Both the position numbers and the translations under genes were made by a program. This document shows positions 42,877 through 51,127 of a stretch of 64,000 bases of DNA, piece after piece. Numbering within the stretch: position 1 is the first letter of the stretch; every line of letters starts with the position of its first letter. Source of the stretch: CAITJF01 sp032654645 (GTDB taxonomy: Bacteria; Pseudomonadota; Gammaproteobacteria; Burkholderiales; Gallionellaceae); contig JAULAW010000005.1 in assembly GCA_032654645.1 (NCBI GenBank), positions 310,001 through 374,000 on the forward strand, read 5' to 3'. A model generated the notes under the pieces. It searched no databases, was not told the DNA's origin, and was given only the letters and a program-made list of their open reading frames with translations.

Positions 42877-43587
42877 TTGAGCACTCCCAATACACGAAAA
42901 ACTTCCGTAATTTCCATCAGCATGATGGCTTTGGTTGGAATGGTTGCATTCAGCGGCTGTTCTCAAAAGCCTTCCAGCGAAGAGATCGCCGCGCAAGTTA
43001 AAATCGCCATGGAAAAGGCGGAGAAGGAAAAGCAAGAAGCCGCTGCCAGGGAAGCAAAACCCGCACCGGCTGCTCCTGTTGCAGCGGCACCCGCTCCTGC
43101 TCCAGTTGCGCCGCCGCCGAAGCACGTAGCCAAACCTGTGGCGAAACCGGAACATGTAACGAAACCGGATCATGCGGCCAAACCGGAACCAGTGGCTATG
43201 CCTGAACCCATCCAAGTTGCTCCAGCCAAGAAGGCCATCTGTTCCAACTGTGGCGTAGTGGTATCCGTGAAAGCGGTTGAAGTGGAAGGCAAAGGATCGG
43301 CTCTGGGCGTGATCGCTGGTGGCGTGGCAGGTGGTTTGGTCGGCAACCAGGTCGGCCAAGGCACGGGCCGTGACCTGGCGACCATTGCAGGCGTCGTGGG
43401 TGGAGCGATAGCAGGCAATAAAATCGAGCAGAAAATGAAAAAATCCACGGTTTACGATGTCGCAGTGAAGCTGGAAAATGGCGAGGAACGCGTGTTGCGC
43501 CATAACACCGATCCAGGCTTTGCCGCAGGCGATAAGGTATGGATAGAAAATGATCTGGTGGTAAAACATCCAGCCGCCACGAAGTGA
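42877..43587 (+). CDS. Glycine-zipper 2TM lipoprotein
   Basis: 236 residues from a TTG start with TAGGAG 5 bases upstream. Lipobox VAFSGC near residue 28. A Lys/Glu helix and a long Ala/Pro/Lys/His-rich spacer (about 60-120) precede the glycine-zipper domain GVIAGGVAGGLVGNQVGQGTG, TIAGVVGGAIAGNKIE (about 148-190). The C-terminal strand region (YDVAVKLENGEERVLRHNTDP) is as in SlyB/17-kDa antigen relatives. Outer-membrane lipoprotein, probably envelope integrity. Confidence 0.85.
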   Translation: MSTPNTRKTSVISISMMALVGMVAFSGCSQKPSSEEIAAQVKIAMEKAEKEKQEAAAREAKPAPAAPVAAAPAPAPVAPPPKHVAKPVAKPEHVTKPDHAAKPEPVAMPEPIQVAPAKKAICSNCGVVVSVKAVEVEGKGSALGVIAGGVAGGLVGNQVGQGTGRDLATIAGVVGGAIAGNKIEQKMKKSTVYDVAVKLENGEERVLRHNTDPGFAAGDKVWIENDLVVKHPAATK

Positions 43588-43606
43588 CAGAAGTATGAAC
43601 GGCTTG

Positions 43607-44335
43607 CTACAAGCCCTCTGGCATCACGTTGAAGCGCATGATGCGATAGAACCCCGCAAAGAAATATTCGACGGCCACCTCGTCATTCATCGCCTTGCCA
43701 TTTTGCTTGAGCGCACCGCTCAACTTGGCGGCCACATCTTCTTGCCAGAAACCCGGCAAGAAAGGCTCCAGATGGCCGAGCACAAAACGGAACGGCACAA
43801 ACCGGTACAGCCAGTGCCGTCGTGGCGTAGCGGCATATTCGGTGATTAGCACCGAGCCGCCGGGGCGTACCACGCGAGCGATTTCAGCATAGGTGTTATG
43901 GCGTGCCTCGGCGGGCATTTCGTGGAACAGAAAAAACACGATCACCTGGTCGAACGCCCCGTTGCGGTAGCCGAGACATTCCGCGTTCATGCGCGCCAGA
44001 TGGCAGCGCTCAGCGGCATGAAGGGTTTTGCGGCGCGCCAGTTGCAACTGCCCGGTCGCGGCATCGCACAGGTGAACTTCATTGCCCGTGCTGGACAATA
44101 GCGAGGGCGTGAGCTTGCCGTACACGCAAGTCAGTTGCAGTATTTTCGAGGCAGGTTTGCACTCGATATGCGCCAGTGTCCGGTTCAGCAGCTTGTCATA
44201 CTGGCCGAACAGAATGGCGTTGATGATGGGTTGATGGTCGAAGAACCAGATGCTCCACCGCCACAGATAGGCCCACCAGTAATGGTGCGCCAGATACTCC
44301 GGCACACCGTCGAGAAATTTTTTGTAAATGCGCAT
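43607..44335 (-). CDS. rquA: RquA-like methyltransferase-fold protein (rhodoquinone biosynthesis)
   Basis: 242 residues, class I SAM-methyltransferase fold. The N-terminus YLAHHYWWAYLWRWSIWFFD, HQPIINAILFGQYDKLL, the motif I variant ILQLTCVYGKLTPSL (instead of a Gly-rich loop) and FDQVIVFFLFHEMPAEAR, VVRPGGSVLITEY match the RquA pattern. RquA converts ubiquinone to rhodoquinone, which carries electrons to fumarate in anaerobic respiration. A UbiE-type methyltransferase is the alternative; the YWWAY and CVYG features favour RquA. It stands alone and is convergent with the glycine-zipper gene. Confidence 0.72.
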   Translation of the reverse strand: MRIYKKFLDGVPEYLAHHYWWAYLWRWSIWFFDHQPIINAILFGQYDKLLNRTLAHIECKPASKILQLTCVYGKLTPSLLSSTGNEVHLCDAATGQLQLARRKTLHAAERCHLARMNAECLGYRNGAFDQVIVFFLFHEMPAEARHNTYAEIARVVRPGGSVLITEYAATPRRHWLYRFVPFRFVLGHLEPFLPGFWQEDVAAKLSGALKQNGKAMNDEVAVEYFFAGFYRIMRFNVMPEGL

Positions 44336-44429
44336 ACTGCAAGCGGGCAGGGTAGTGTTTCGTTTTATCTGGAGATATGGAGCTATGGATCCTAAAAAAA
44401 GCAGTTAAATTTGCTGTCAAATGGTGCAA

Positions 44430-44508
44430 ACCCTCTCTCCCAGCCCCTCCCCCCCAGGGGGAGGGGAGAAAATCCCCTCTCCCTCGGGGAGAGGGTTAGG
44501 GAGAGGGG
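44430..44508. repeat. C/G-rich palindromic repeat, family R5
   Basis: Alternating CCCTCTCTCCCAGCCCCTCC and GGGGAGAGGG blocks can fold into one long hairpin. Related units occur at 11270-11335, 27296-27341, 47530-47652, 54819-54857 and 63575-63620. The rest of 44336-44653 shows nothing else. Confidence 0.6.
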
Positions 44509-44653
44509 AAACGCCCGTTGTGATAGCGAAGTCGAAAGGTAACAACTGATGCTTCGGCTTCGCTGGCTATGCCAGCTACGCTCAGCACGAACGGAGTTGA
44601 TACTTCACCGTGCCGGATCAATAGTGCGATTAATATACAGGCTGGCGGTGAGG

Positions 44654-45457
44654 TCAGTGCAAAAATTTGTCCGCCAGTTCGTACAGGCTGATGACGATTT
44701 CAAACAGGATCAACCCGATCACATACCATTCCAGCTTGTGCAACTGCTTGTTGTCCCACACGTCGGCCAGCGTCTGCGCGGTGTCCGAAATCAGGCCGAG
44801 CTTGCGTTCCAGCACCGACTGGCGCTCCTTCAATTCGTACTCGTCCTCCAGGCTGGCGTAGAGGCCCTCCAGTTGCGGGAAGTCCCACAGCGTTTCCGGT
44901 TTGTCGCCGATTTCGGCGCGCCCCACCATGCGGTGCTCGATCAGCAGCATGTGCCCGATCTTGGATAACAGCGTTTTTGAATTGGCGCTGACCTTGCCGA
45001 GGGCGGCAAGCTCCTGCGCGAGCGGCTCGATCTTGTCGAATTCCCCGGCAACTTTATTTTCGTACAGCGACAGCACCAGATTCTTGCTCAAAGCATCCGC
45101 GATGACCTGCAATTTTTCCAGCGTCGTTTCGTCCAGCGTCACCACCCCGCTTTGCACACCGATGCCGCTTCTGCGGCTATGGATTTCCACCTCTTCGATC
45201 TCGGGCGACGCATAGGGGTTGGTGAGCAGCGGCTTGAGCGATTCGACGAAACGGACTTCATCCATGCCGCGCACGCCGAAAAACACCACCACGCCGTAGC
45301 GAAACAACACGGCGATGCCGCCCTCGGCATCCACTTGCAGCGTCAGCGGCGTGGTAGCCAGGCAATCGGCGATCTTGAACAGCTTCAAGTCCAGCCGGTC
45401 ACCCAGCAGCAACGCGCGCGCTTTCAAGTCCTGGCGATTTTTGAGTTGGAGTTCCAT
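44654..45457 (-). CDS. RMD1/DUF155 family protein
   Basis: 267 residues. Family features are an N-terminal domain with a tyrosine/glycine motif (GGIAVLFRYGVVVFFGV), LSKNLVLSLYENKVAGEFDKIEPLAQEL, LLIEHRMVGRAEIGDKPETLWDFPQLE, and a C-terminal TM helix (WYVIGLILFEIVISLYEL). Eukaryotic relatives RMD1/RMND1 act in mitochondrial translation or meiotic division; the bacterial role is unknown. It is probably tail-anchored in the inner membrane. Confidence 0.85.
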   Translation of the reverse strand: MELQLKNRQDLKARALLLGDRLDLKLFKIADCLATTPLTLQVDAEGGIAVLFRYGVVVFFGVRGMDEVRFVESLKPLLTNPYASPEIEEVEIHSRRSGIGVQSGVVTLDETTLEKLQVIADALSKNLVLSLYENKVAGEFDKIEPLAQELAALGKVSANSKTLLSKIGHMLLIEHRMVGRAEIGDKPETLWDFPQLEGLYASLEDEYELKERQSVLERKLGLISDTAQTLADVWDNKQLHKLEWYVIGLILFEIVISLYELADKFLH

Positions 45458-45473
45458 GGGTGGGGGTGATTAT

Positions 45474-46649
45474 TTAGAATGGTTCAATAGCTTTGAAGAC
45501 ACCTGTTTTGGTCATATTTCGCCTCAACTCAAAACTACCAAGGGCATCAACAACATCGATTTGAGTTAGATTACTGAAATTAATTTTCGCCCATTCATCT
45601 CGATTTACACGCACAGAGTAGAGATACTCATTTTCTATCTGTCCGGTTACCTTATTTGGGCGTTGTGAGTACGCGGAAAGAACCACGCTTCGCACGGCAG
45701 GAGATGCAGCAAAAACTTCACCGATGATTCGAAATCCAACAGCATGTACATGTCGCATATAGAGCTTATGCACATTTGTCGCTCCCATTTCTTTAATGGT
45801 TAAACGATAACCACGTTGCGGAACCGTCGCCGTTTGCGTAGGCATTTCTTCGATTTCTGGTAAATCAACATCAAGCGCAATTATTCCGTCTTCTCGAACA
45901 TCAAAATCGACAAGCGTTTCACGTGGCCAAACTATGTTCTGTAATAACTCCTCAACGTATTGCTCTATTGCATTCACATCGCCCTCAAGTACGCGATCAA
46001 TAAATTGACGGCGTGCAAATTGGGCAGACTCAAAATCGGTTTTCTGCATTTCCCACTGTGCAACCTGAGAGGCAAATTTCTCTAATGCAATTTTATTTTC
46101 AGCTTCAATCTTGGCAATACAACTCTTGAACAGCCTGCAAAAGAAGCCCGGTGATTTCAGAATAGGCTCTAATGGTTTTGGCACATCAAATTTTGTAGGT
46201 TCGAAACGAGAGTGATGTGGGGCAGAGGTGTAAAGATGAATTTCTCCAAGCGATTCGATTTGAGAATTTAGCTCATCGCACTTTTGTTGTATCAGTGTTT
46301 TTATTTTGTCGCCCTGCTGCTTCTTGGCAGCGTCGATATATGCCTCTGAGATAGGATTTCCTTGGCTATCTTTGAATGATAAAACTCCTTCATCGTCAAT
46401 CGAAATCGTGATTGATACGGTTTGAATATCTGGTTGGTTCGAATAATTGTTACTAGTCGATGAATTTGATACCAACTGCTGCCGACTATATAAACCTGTT
46501 CCAGGAATGCCTGCATTAAGAAAAGTTCCGCGCTTACCAATACCAACTGATGCTCCACGCGGGCCCAGTGTCCAACTTGCACCACTACCACTAAGGTTCA
46601 ATCTGATACCGGGAGCCAGCTTGATTGATTTACGGAATCGAATGCCCAT
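45474..46649 (-). CDS. DUF4236 protein of unknown function
   Basis: 391 residues. The N-terminal 55 residues are a DUF4236 domain: MGIRFRKSIKLAPGIRLNLS, SGASWTLGPRGASVGIGKRG, LNAGIPGTGLYSR. A long helical middle (about 95-215) and a C-terminal beta-rich domain follow. Base composition is clearly more A/T-rich than in neighbouring genes, a sign of recent acquisition. No function can be assigned. Confidence 0.75.
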   Translation of the reverse strand: MGIRFRKSIKLAPGIRLNLSGSGASWTLGPRGASVGIGKRGTFLNAGIPGTGLYSRQQLVSNSSTSNNYSNQPDIQTVSITISIDDEGVLSFKDSQGNPISEAYIDAAKKQQGDKIKTLIQQKCDELNSQIESLGEIHLYTSAPHHSRFEPTKFDVPKPLEPILKSPGFFCRLFKSCIAKIEAENKIALEKFASQVAQWEMQKTDFESAQFARRQFIDRVLEGDVNAIEQYVEELLQNIVWPRETLVDFDVREDGIIALDVDLPEIEEMPTQTATVPQRGYRLTIKEMGATNVHKLYMRHVHAVGFRIIGEVFAASPAVRSVVLSAYSQRPNKVTGQIENEYLYSVRVNRDEWAKINFSNLTQIDVVDALGSFELRRNMTKTGVFKAIEPF

Positions 46650-46769
46650 TATCGTTACCTCATTGTCAAATCGAAAAAAACTGAATCAAGTGGGGCATCA
46701 TCAATTCCAACCCCAAAGATACCGGAATCGAATTGTTTTTGTGCACACTGCTCTTCACAGGATTTGAGC

Positions 46770-47156
46770 TCATACCTTCTTCACCCCTTCGCCATATTTG
46801 GCCACCGCTTTATCCACCGTCAGCAGCAGCAAGCTTTCCACGCGCGCTTGCGCCACGAGGATGCGGTCGAACGGGTCTTTGTGCAATGGCGGCAAATCGT
46901 TCACCGCGATGGTGTGTTCGCAGGTGATGGGTAATTCCCGATAGCCGTTGACCAGCAGCATGCGCCACAGTCGGCGCGGGTCAACATTGAAATCAGTTCG
47001 CCCGATGCCGCGTTTGATGCTGATTTCCAACAGGCTGGCGGAGCTGAACAGGAGTTGATTTTCCGCCGCCAGCAACAGGCCGCGCGCCTTGGCCGACAGC
47101 CGTTCCGGCGCACTGGCCGCCCACAGCAGCAAGTGGGTGTCGAGCAGCAGGTTCAA
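46770..47156 (-). CDS. PIN-domain toxin (VapC-like)
   Basis: 128 residues. PIN motifs: LLLDTHLLLWAAS (Asp6), SASLLEISIK (Glu), KDPFDRILVAQA and LLTVDKAVAKYG. Probable Mg-dependent RNase. Its start overlaps the end of the upstream antitoxin gene by 4 bases. First of two such modules within 1.5 kb on this strand. Confidence 0.88.
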   Translation of the reverse strand: MNLLLDTHLLLWAASAPERLSAKARGLLLAAENQLLFSSASLLEISIKRGIGRTDFNVDPRRLWRMLLVNGYRELPITCEHTIAVNDLPPLHKDPFDRILVAQARVESLLLLTVDKAVAKYGEGVKKV

Positions 47157-47401
47157 GCCGCATGCCCCGCAAACATGCCTGCAATTTCTTCGCTGCCCAT
47201 CTGGTCGAAATCTTCCGGCACGGTAATTTCGCCCGCCATAAAACCGAGGCGGCAGGCTGTGCCCGTTTCTGTGCGGCCCAGCGGAATCACTTTGACCATC
47301 GGCTTGCCTGCCTTGGCGATAATGAACGCTTCTCCCTGCGCTGCCTGTTCGACCAGGCGGGAGAGTTGCGTCTTTGCTTCGTGAATGTTGACGGTAATCA
47401 T
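47153..47401 (-). CDS. Phd/YefM-type antitoxin
   Basis: 82 residues with the Phd N-terminal fold MITVNIHEAKTQLSRLVEQA, GEAFIIAKAGKPMVKVIPLG, and an acidic, flexible C-terminus (VPEDFDQMGSEEIAGMF). It should neutralise the adjacent PIN toxin and repress the pair. Confidence 0.88.
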   Translation of the reverse strand: MITVNIHEAKTQLSRLVEQAAQGEAFIIAKAGKPMVKVIPLGRTETGTACRLGFMAGEITVPEDFDQMGSEEIAGMFAGHAA

Positions 47402-47529
47402 GGCGGCCTCATTGTGAACTAATGGCGCTTAGTTTACAGGAATAAATCGTTGCGGCAACACCGTAATTCTTAGGGAGTTGGTGTTTTCTAAAACTCCGTA
47501 AAAAATCACATCATACAAGTTAAAACACG

Positions 47530-47652
47530 ACCCACCCCCACCCTAACCCTCACCCTGAAGGGGAGGGAATACCCTCTCTCCAACTCTCTCCCAAAGGGGG
47601 AGAGAGCAATCGCCCCCTCCCCTTCAGGGTGAGGGTTAGGGTGGGGGTGGGT
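47530..47652. repeat. Long inverted repeat (R5-related) between two toxin-antitoxin modules
   Basis: Arms of about 38 bases (47530-47567 and 47613-47651, nearly perfect complements, rich in CCCTAACCCTCACCCTGAAG) enclose a smaller CTCTCTCC/GGAGAGAG hairpin. It could form a very stable cruciform or terminator. No coding content. Confidence 0.7.
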
Positions 47653-47684
47653 TTGATGGGGAGCCAAACGGGGCCGGTTTTTCG

Positions 47685-48065
47685 TCATCCCTTCACTACC
47701 CCATCCAACCCCAGTTCCAGAATCGCCGTATCGCGTGTCAGCAGCGTCAATCTTTCATCATGGGCCTGCGCGATGAGCAACCTGTCAAAGGGATCGGCAT
47801 GCGTGCAGGTCAGGCCGCGCACGGCTTCGATGTGGCGCGGCAATATCGGCAACAGGATGAAGCCTTGCGCTTCGAGTTGTTCGGCGATCGCGCCTTGGGG
47901 CAATGGTAATTTGCCCTTTGCGTTTTTCAGAACCATTTCCCATATGCTGGCTGCGCTTACGACGATTTCAGATTTTGCGATGATGCGTTGCGTGGCTCTG
48001 CTCAAGCGGGTATCCGCTGTCATCCACCAGTAAACCAGGTGGGTGTCGAGCAGATAGCGCTTCAC
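47685..48065 (-). CDS. PIN-domain toxin (VapC-like), second module
   Basis: 126 residues from GTG 48065, which overlaps the antitoxin TGA; upstream in-frame codons lie inside the antitoxin gene. PIN residues: RYLLDTHLVYWW, SAASIWEMVLKNAKGK, HADPFDRLLIAQA, LLTRDTAIL. Same subfamily as the toxin at 46770 but clearly diverged. Confidence 0.87.
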   Translation of the reverse strand: MKRYLLDTHLVYWWMTADTRLSRATQRIIAKSEIVVSAASIWEMVLKNAKGKLPLPQGAIAEQLEAQGFILLPILPRHIEAVRGLTCTHADPFDRLLIAQAHDERLTLLTRDTAILELGLDGVVKG

Positions 48066-48307
48066 GGCAATTTGCCGCCAGTGAGCGCATCGGCGATGGA
48101 TGCATTGGTAGCGGGTGTATCCCAATCGGCTTTGGCTTTAGGCAGCGCCGACCATGCGCCGGGCTTGCGGGTGATGTCTTGCGCACCGATTTTGACCAGC
48201 CTGACGACGGGAACGCCCTTGTTGGCGATTATGACATCCTCCCCCGCCAGTGCGGCTTGCACGAGTTTGGAGAGCTGGTTTTTGGCTTCAAGCATATTGC
48301 ATTGCAT
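48062..48307 (-). CDS. Phd/YefM-type antitoxin, second module
   Basis: 81 residues from ATG 48307 (AGGAG 5 bases upstream; a GTG two codons earlier is less likely). Phd fold MQCNMLEAKNQLSKLVQAAL, GEDVIIANKGVPVVRLVKIG; C-terminal region WDTPATNASIADALTGG binds the toxin. Confidence 0.87.
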   Translation of the reverse strand: MQCNMLEAKNQLSKLVQAALAGEDVIIANKGVPVVRLVKIGAQDITRKPGAWSALPKAKADWDTPATNASIADALTGGKLP

Positions 48308-48412
48308 GGTCACTCCTGGCGAAGTTTAAACAGTGCAGGTAGTTTACACCTGCCTGGCCAGGTTAGCCAAGCACCAAAAACGAAGCATGTAACATGCAGG
48401 CTCAGGGTCTAA

Positions 48413-48488
48413 AGGGTACCTCCAAAATTTGTTATTCCCGCGAAGGCGGAAGCGACGAAATATGAACCCCTCAACTGAGGTTTTTAGG
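48413..48488. repeat. Cluster of MITE remnants
   Basis: AGGGTACCTCCAAAATTT (R2-like end), TTATTCCCGCGAAGGCGG (R1-like core) and TCAACTGAGGTTTTTAGG (R3 right end, 48471-48488) lie in sequence. Only fragments remain, so this is a hot spot for small repeats. Nothing else is seen in 48314-48518. Confidence 0.5.
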
Positions 48489-48518
48489 ATGATTTTTTAA
48501 GACGCCCAAACTTCATTA

Positions 48519-49682
48519 TTATTTCGGCCAATAGTCGGTTTTGATCCCTTCGCCCAGATCGGCTTCGATCAACCGGCGGCGCACTTCGAGCAGGCGCGCG
48601 ATCAGTTTAGGTTCATGCAGGGCATAGGCCTCTGCATCCGGGATGCGATTCACCACGACGCCGAGCAACTCGGTGATCGCATTGCCGATGGAATTCTGGC
48701 TGATAGTCACGATCAGCTTGCCCGCATCATTGCGGTAGATAAGCTGCTTGAATGCGGGCTGCCAGCGTATGGCATTGGCATATTTTGCATCCACGATACA
48801 GTGGTCGCGCACCTTCTTCGCCGTCTTCATGAAATCGTTGTTGAACAGCAGCACGCTTTCCACCTGTTCCGGGAAATAGACATCCGGCAGCATGGGCGCG
48901 TTGCGCGTGGAGACTTGCGAGAAGAAGGTGCGGTAGAAGTCGATGAAGCCTTTCAGCACTTCGTCGTACTCTTTCCAGAAATTCACGTCCTGGAGTGCGG
49001 TTGCCCCGCCTGGTATTTCCCAGCTCGGCAATCCTTGCGGGTATCCGGTTAATTCGATGCGCGCGTCGGCCTCGCTCGCGGGTTTGAGTATCTGCAGATT
49101 CAGCGCCCTGTCGAAAAACCCGCGATACACATCGCGCATGTAGGCCTGAAACAGGCTGTGCTGGCCGCCATCGGTCAGGTTGGGGTTGCTGGCGTCGGCC
49201 AGCTTGGCGTTGCGCAGCTCTTCCTTGGGGAAGGCGACAAAGTGGTTGTGCAGCATGCGGATGCTGGGCACGCCGGGAGAGGTCAGCGGCCAGGTCGCAT
49301 CCAGGCTCGCCTCGCCCGCCAGAATCAGCGCCTCATCCGGATCGGGATAGTGCTCCAGCATGTAGGCGATGATGATCTGATTCATCCGGTTCCACACATG
49401 CTTCACATTATCCGCGACCTGCGTGCGCCGCACCGGGCGGCCCAGCGGGTTGAGGATGGTCTTGGAAGTGTTGTAGATGATCGAGCAATCGAACTCGGTG
49501 CTGTGGCCCAACGCCTTGCGGTACAGCAACAGGTTTTCCTGGTTCATCATCAGCCCGTTGTTGTTCACCAGATCGTTCAGGTTCTCCGTGCTGTTGAAGA
49601 ACTCGTTGTGTTTCATCCCCTCCGGCACATCCAGAGGGATAGACCGGAAAGGGGTGACAATTTCGCGCGGGCCGGGCTGCAT
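48519..49682 (-). CDS. Unrecognised 387-residue protein
   Basis: Soluble, no signal peptide or TM. Mixed alpha/beta with notable blocks FNSTENLNDLVNNNGLMMNQENLLLYRKALGHSTEFDC (positions about 29-66), RMLHNHFVAFPKEEL (about 142-156), GYPQGLPSWEIPGGATAL and ITISQNSIGNAITELLGVVVNRIPDAEAY. The HNHF sequence recalls a HIT-like metal or nucleotide site, but the overall family is not recognised. Probably heads 3' of an operon with the two genes upstream (49759-50529). Confidence 0.7.
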   Translation of the reverse strand: MQPGPREIVTPFRSIPLDVPEGMKHNEFFNSTENLNDLVNNNGLMMNQENLLLYRKALGHSTEFDCSIIYNTSKTILNPLGRPVRRTQVADNVKHVWNRMNQIIIAYMLEHYPDPDEALILAGEASLDATWPLTSPGVPSIRMLHNHFVAFPKEELRNAKLADASNPNLTDGGQHSLFQAYMRDVYRGFFDRALNLQILKPASEADARIELTGYPQGLPSWEIPGGATALQDVNFWKEYDEVLKGFIDFYRTFFSQVSTRNAPMLPDVYFPEQVESVLLFNNDFMKTAKKVRDHCIVDAKYANAIRWQPAFKQLIYRNDAGKLIVTISQNSIGNAITELLGVVVNRIPDAEAYALHEPKLIARLLEVRRRLIEADLGEGIKTDYWPK

Positions 49683-49758
49683 GATGGGTTCCTTGAGTGG
49701 TCATGCCCGTGAAGACGGGCATCTGTTTTGTGCGTAGCGCCGTTTCATTATCGGAAGC

Positions 49759-50100
49759 TCAATTTGCCAGCGCTATCTTTGCTTCTGCCGTCAACTTGTT
49801 GATGTCCAATTGTACTTCGCAATACTCGTTGCTCTCGCTGCCAGTGGTCGGATCGTCCGCGCAACTGCAACCGGCGATGATTCCCTTGTAGAAGACGCCG
49901 ACTCTGACGCGGATTACCTGTCCCATTTCGGTTGCGCTGTTGACCGTAACGGAAACCGCCGCATCGGCCACATGGGTGCCGGTAGAGAGCCCCTGTTGCA
50001 GCGGCAGCACATCGGCGTTCAGTTGCGCGATTTCCTGTTTGAGGGCGGACTCGAAAGCGGGGGTTCCCCAGGCGCTCAACGCTTTGCCGAGATGGACCAT
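49759..50100 (-). CDS. Small conserved-looking protein with Cys cluster
   Basis: 113 residues, no signal. The N-terminal half is helical (FESALKQEIAQLNADVLPLQ); the second half has RVRVGVFYKGIIAGCSCADDP followed by EYCEVQLDINK, so three Cys in CxC...C order could bind metal or form a redox centre. Stop 76 bases before the 387-residue gene. Function unknown. Confidence 0.65.
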   Translation of the reverse strand: MVHLGKALSAWGTPAFESALKQEIAQLNADVLPLQQGLSTGTHVADAAVSVTVNSATEMGQVIRVRVGVFYKGIIAGCSCADDPTTGSESNEYCEVQLDINKLTAEAKIALAN

Positions 50101-50118
50101 GAAAGTGTGTTTTGTTTA

Positions 50119-50529
50119 TTATGGCTTGATGGTTTGCGCCGCCGCACAGACCGCAATGAAGACTGTCTCGGCCATGGTATCGGGTGCGGGCGGATTGAAT
50201 TTGATGTCGGTCGCTTTCAGTTCAAAGGTGCTGACAAGTTTTTCGCCTTCGAAAAAACGCCGCGCCTGCACACCCAGCGAAGGGCTGGAGCAATCCACCA
50301 GAACGTCGTCCTGGCGGCGGTTGAACACATCATAGGGCGGGGTCGCCACTTTCTGTGTATCGGTAAATTCGTAAACGAGCACCGCCTTGGTGAACTTGCC
50401 TTCCTTGGACACACCGGCCTTGTCCAGCCGTAACTGGCCTAACTTGGTATTGGCGACTACCTGCCAGTCTGCCGCAAAAACCAGCGTAGGCCAGAAAAAA
50501 ATCGCCGCAATCACAATGTATCTGTACAT
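50119..50529 (-). CDS. Surface-adhesin E-like secreted protein
   Basis: 136 residues with a signal peptide (IAAIFFWPTLVFA-AD). The mature domain, ADWQVVANTKLGQLRLDKAGV, VLVYEFTDTQKVATPPYDV, DVLVDCSSPSLGVQARRFFEGEKLVSTFEL, matches the small surface-adhesin protein E pattern of exported beta-rich proteins with two Cys. The name comes from Haemophilus protein E; adhesion here is unproven. 18 bases upstream of the Cys-cluster gene. Confidence 0.7.
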   Translation of the reverse strand: MYRYIVIAAIFFWPTLVFAADWQVVANTKLGQLRLDKAGVSKEGKFTKAVLVYEFTDTQKVATPPYDVFNRRQDDVLVDCSSPSLGVQARRFFEGEKLVSTFELKATDIKFNPPAPDTMAETVFIAVCAAAQTIKP

Positions 50530-50565
50530 GTCGCAAATCCTTGTGGCTCAGATCAAGTCGCACCC

Positions 50566-50649
50566 GCTTTGCTCCCTTCCCCCTCGGGGGGAAGGGCCGG
50601 GGATGAGGGTTTACCCTCTGTCGGTTCATTTTCAACCGAGGTTTTCAGG
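50566..50649. repeat. Partial R3 MITE (right half)
   Basis: Matches the right half of the elements at 11209 and 55523, including TCAACCGAGGTTTTCAGG. It ends one base before the queD stop codon, so the MITE forms the 3' boundary of that gene. Confidence 0.7.
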
Positions 50650-50650
50650 T

Positions 50651-51097
50651 TTATGCACCGCGCAAACAATCCGCCCAATTGTTCGGTGTTTCATAGATGC
50701 GCACTCGCTCCAGGCGCAAGCGGTTATCGTAGGTGTCGCGGTAGGCGCTGTCCAGAATGCTGAATGCCACCGTGGCGAGATTTTCTGCTGTGGGTGGTAC
50801 ATCCAGCACCACGGTCTTGTGTTCCGGCAGGGCGTTCAGAAAATCCAGCACCGCCTTGTCGCCGCGATACACCAGAAAGGCGTGATCCCACGCATCCACC
50901 AAATGCTCCTTGGCGATGCGCTTGACTTCGGAGTAGTCCATCACCATGCCCTGCTCGGACAGCCCCTCGGTGGTGATGATATTGCCGGACAGGGTGATCT
51001 CGATGGCGTAGCGGTGGCCGTGCAAATGGCGGCATTGGCTGGAGTGGCTGGGGATGCGGTGGCCTGCATCGAATTCGAGTCTGCGGGTAATTTGCAT
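50651..51097 (-). CDS. queD: 6-carboxy-5,6,7,8-tetrahydropterin synthase
   Basis: 148 residues. QueD makes the second intermediate of queuosine/7-deazaguanine synthesis from dihydroneopterin triphosphate. Zinc ligands are visible in FDAGHR and CRHLHGHRY, catalytic Cys in SQCRHLHGH; GMVMDYSEVKRIAKE and the DHAFLVY and PPTAENLA motifs follow. The stop codon abuts the R3 MITE. Other que genes are not in the window. Confidence 0.95.
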   Translation of the reverse strand: MQITRRLEFDAGHRIPSHSSQCRHLHGHRYAIEITLSGNIITTEGLSEQGMVMDYSEVKRIAKEHLVDAWDHAFLVYRGDKAVLDFLNALPEHKTVVLDVPPTAENLATVAFSILDSAYRDTYDNRLRLERVRIYETPNNWADCLRGA

Positions 51098-51127
51098 TGC
51101 TGATAGCTTGCCTTGAACAAGCGCGGA

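Noticed and set aside
44430..47652. C/G-rich repeat units considered as a CRISPR array
   Set aside because: Units are scattered, palindromic and irregularly spaced, with no spacers and no cas genes.
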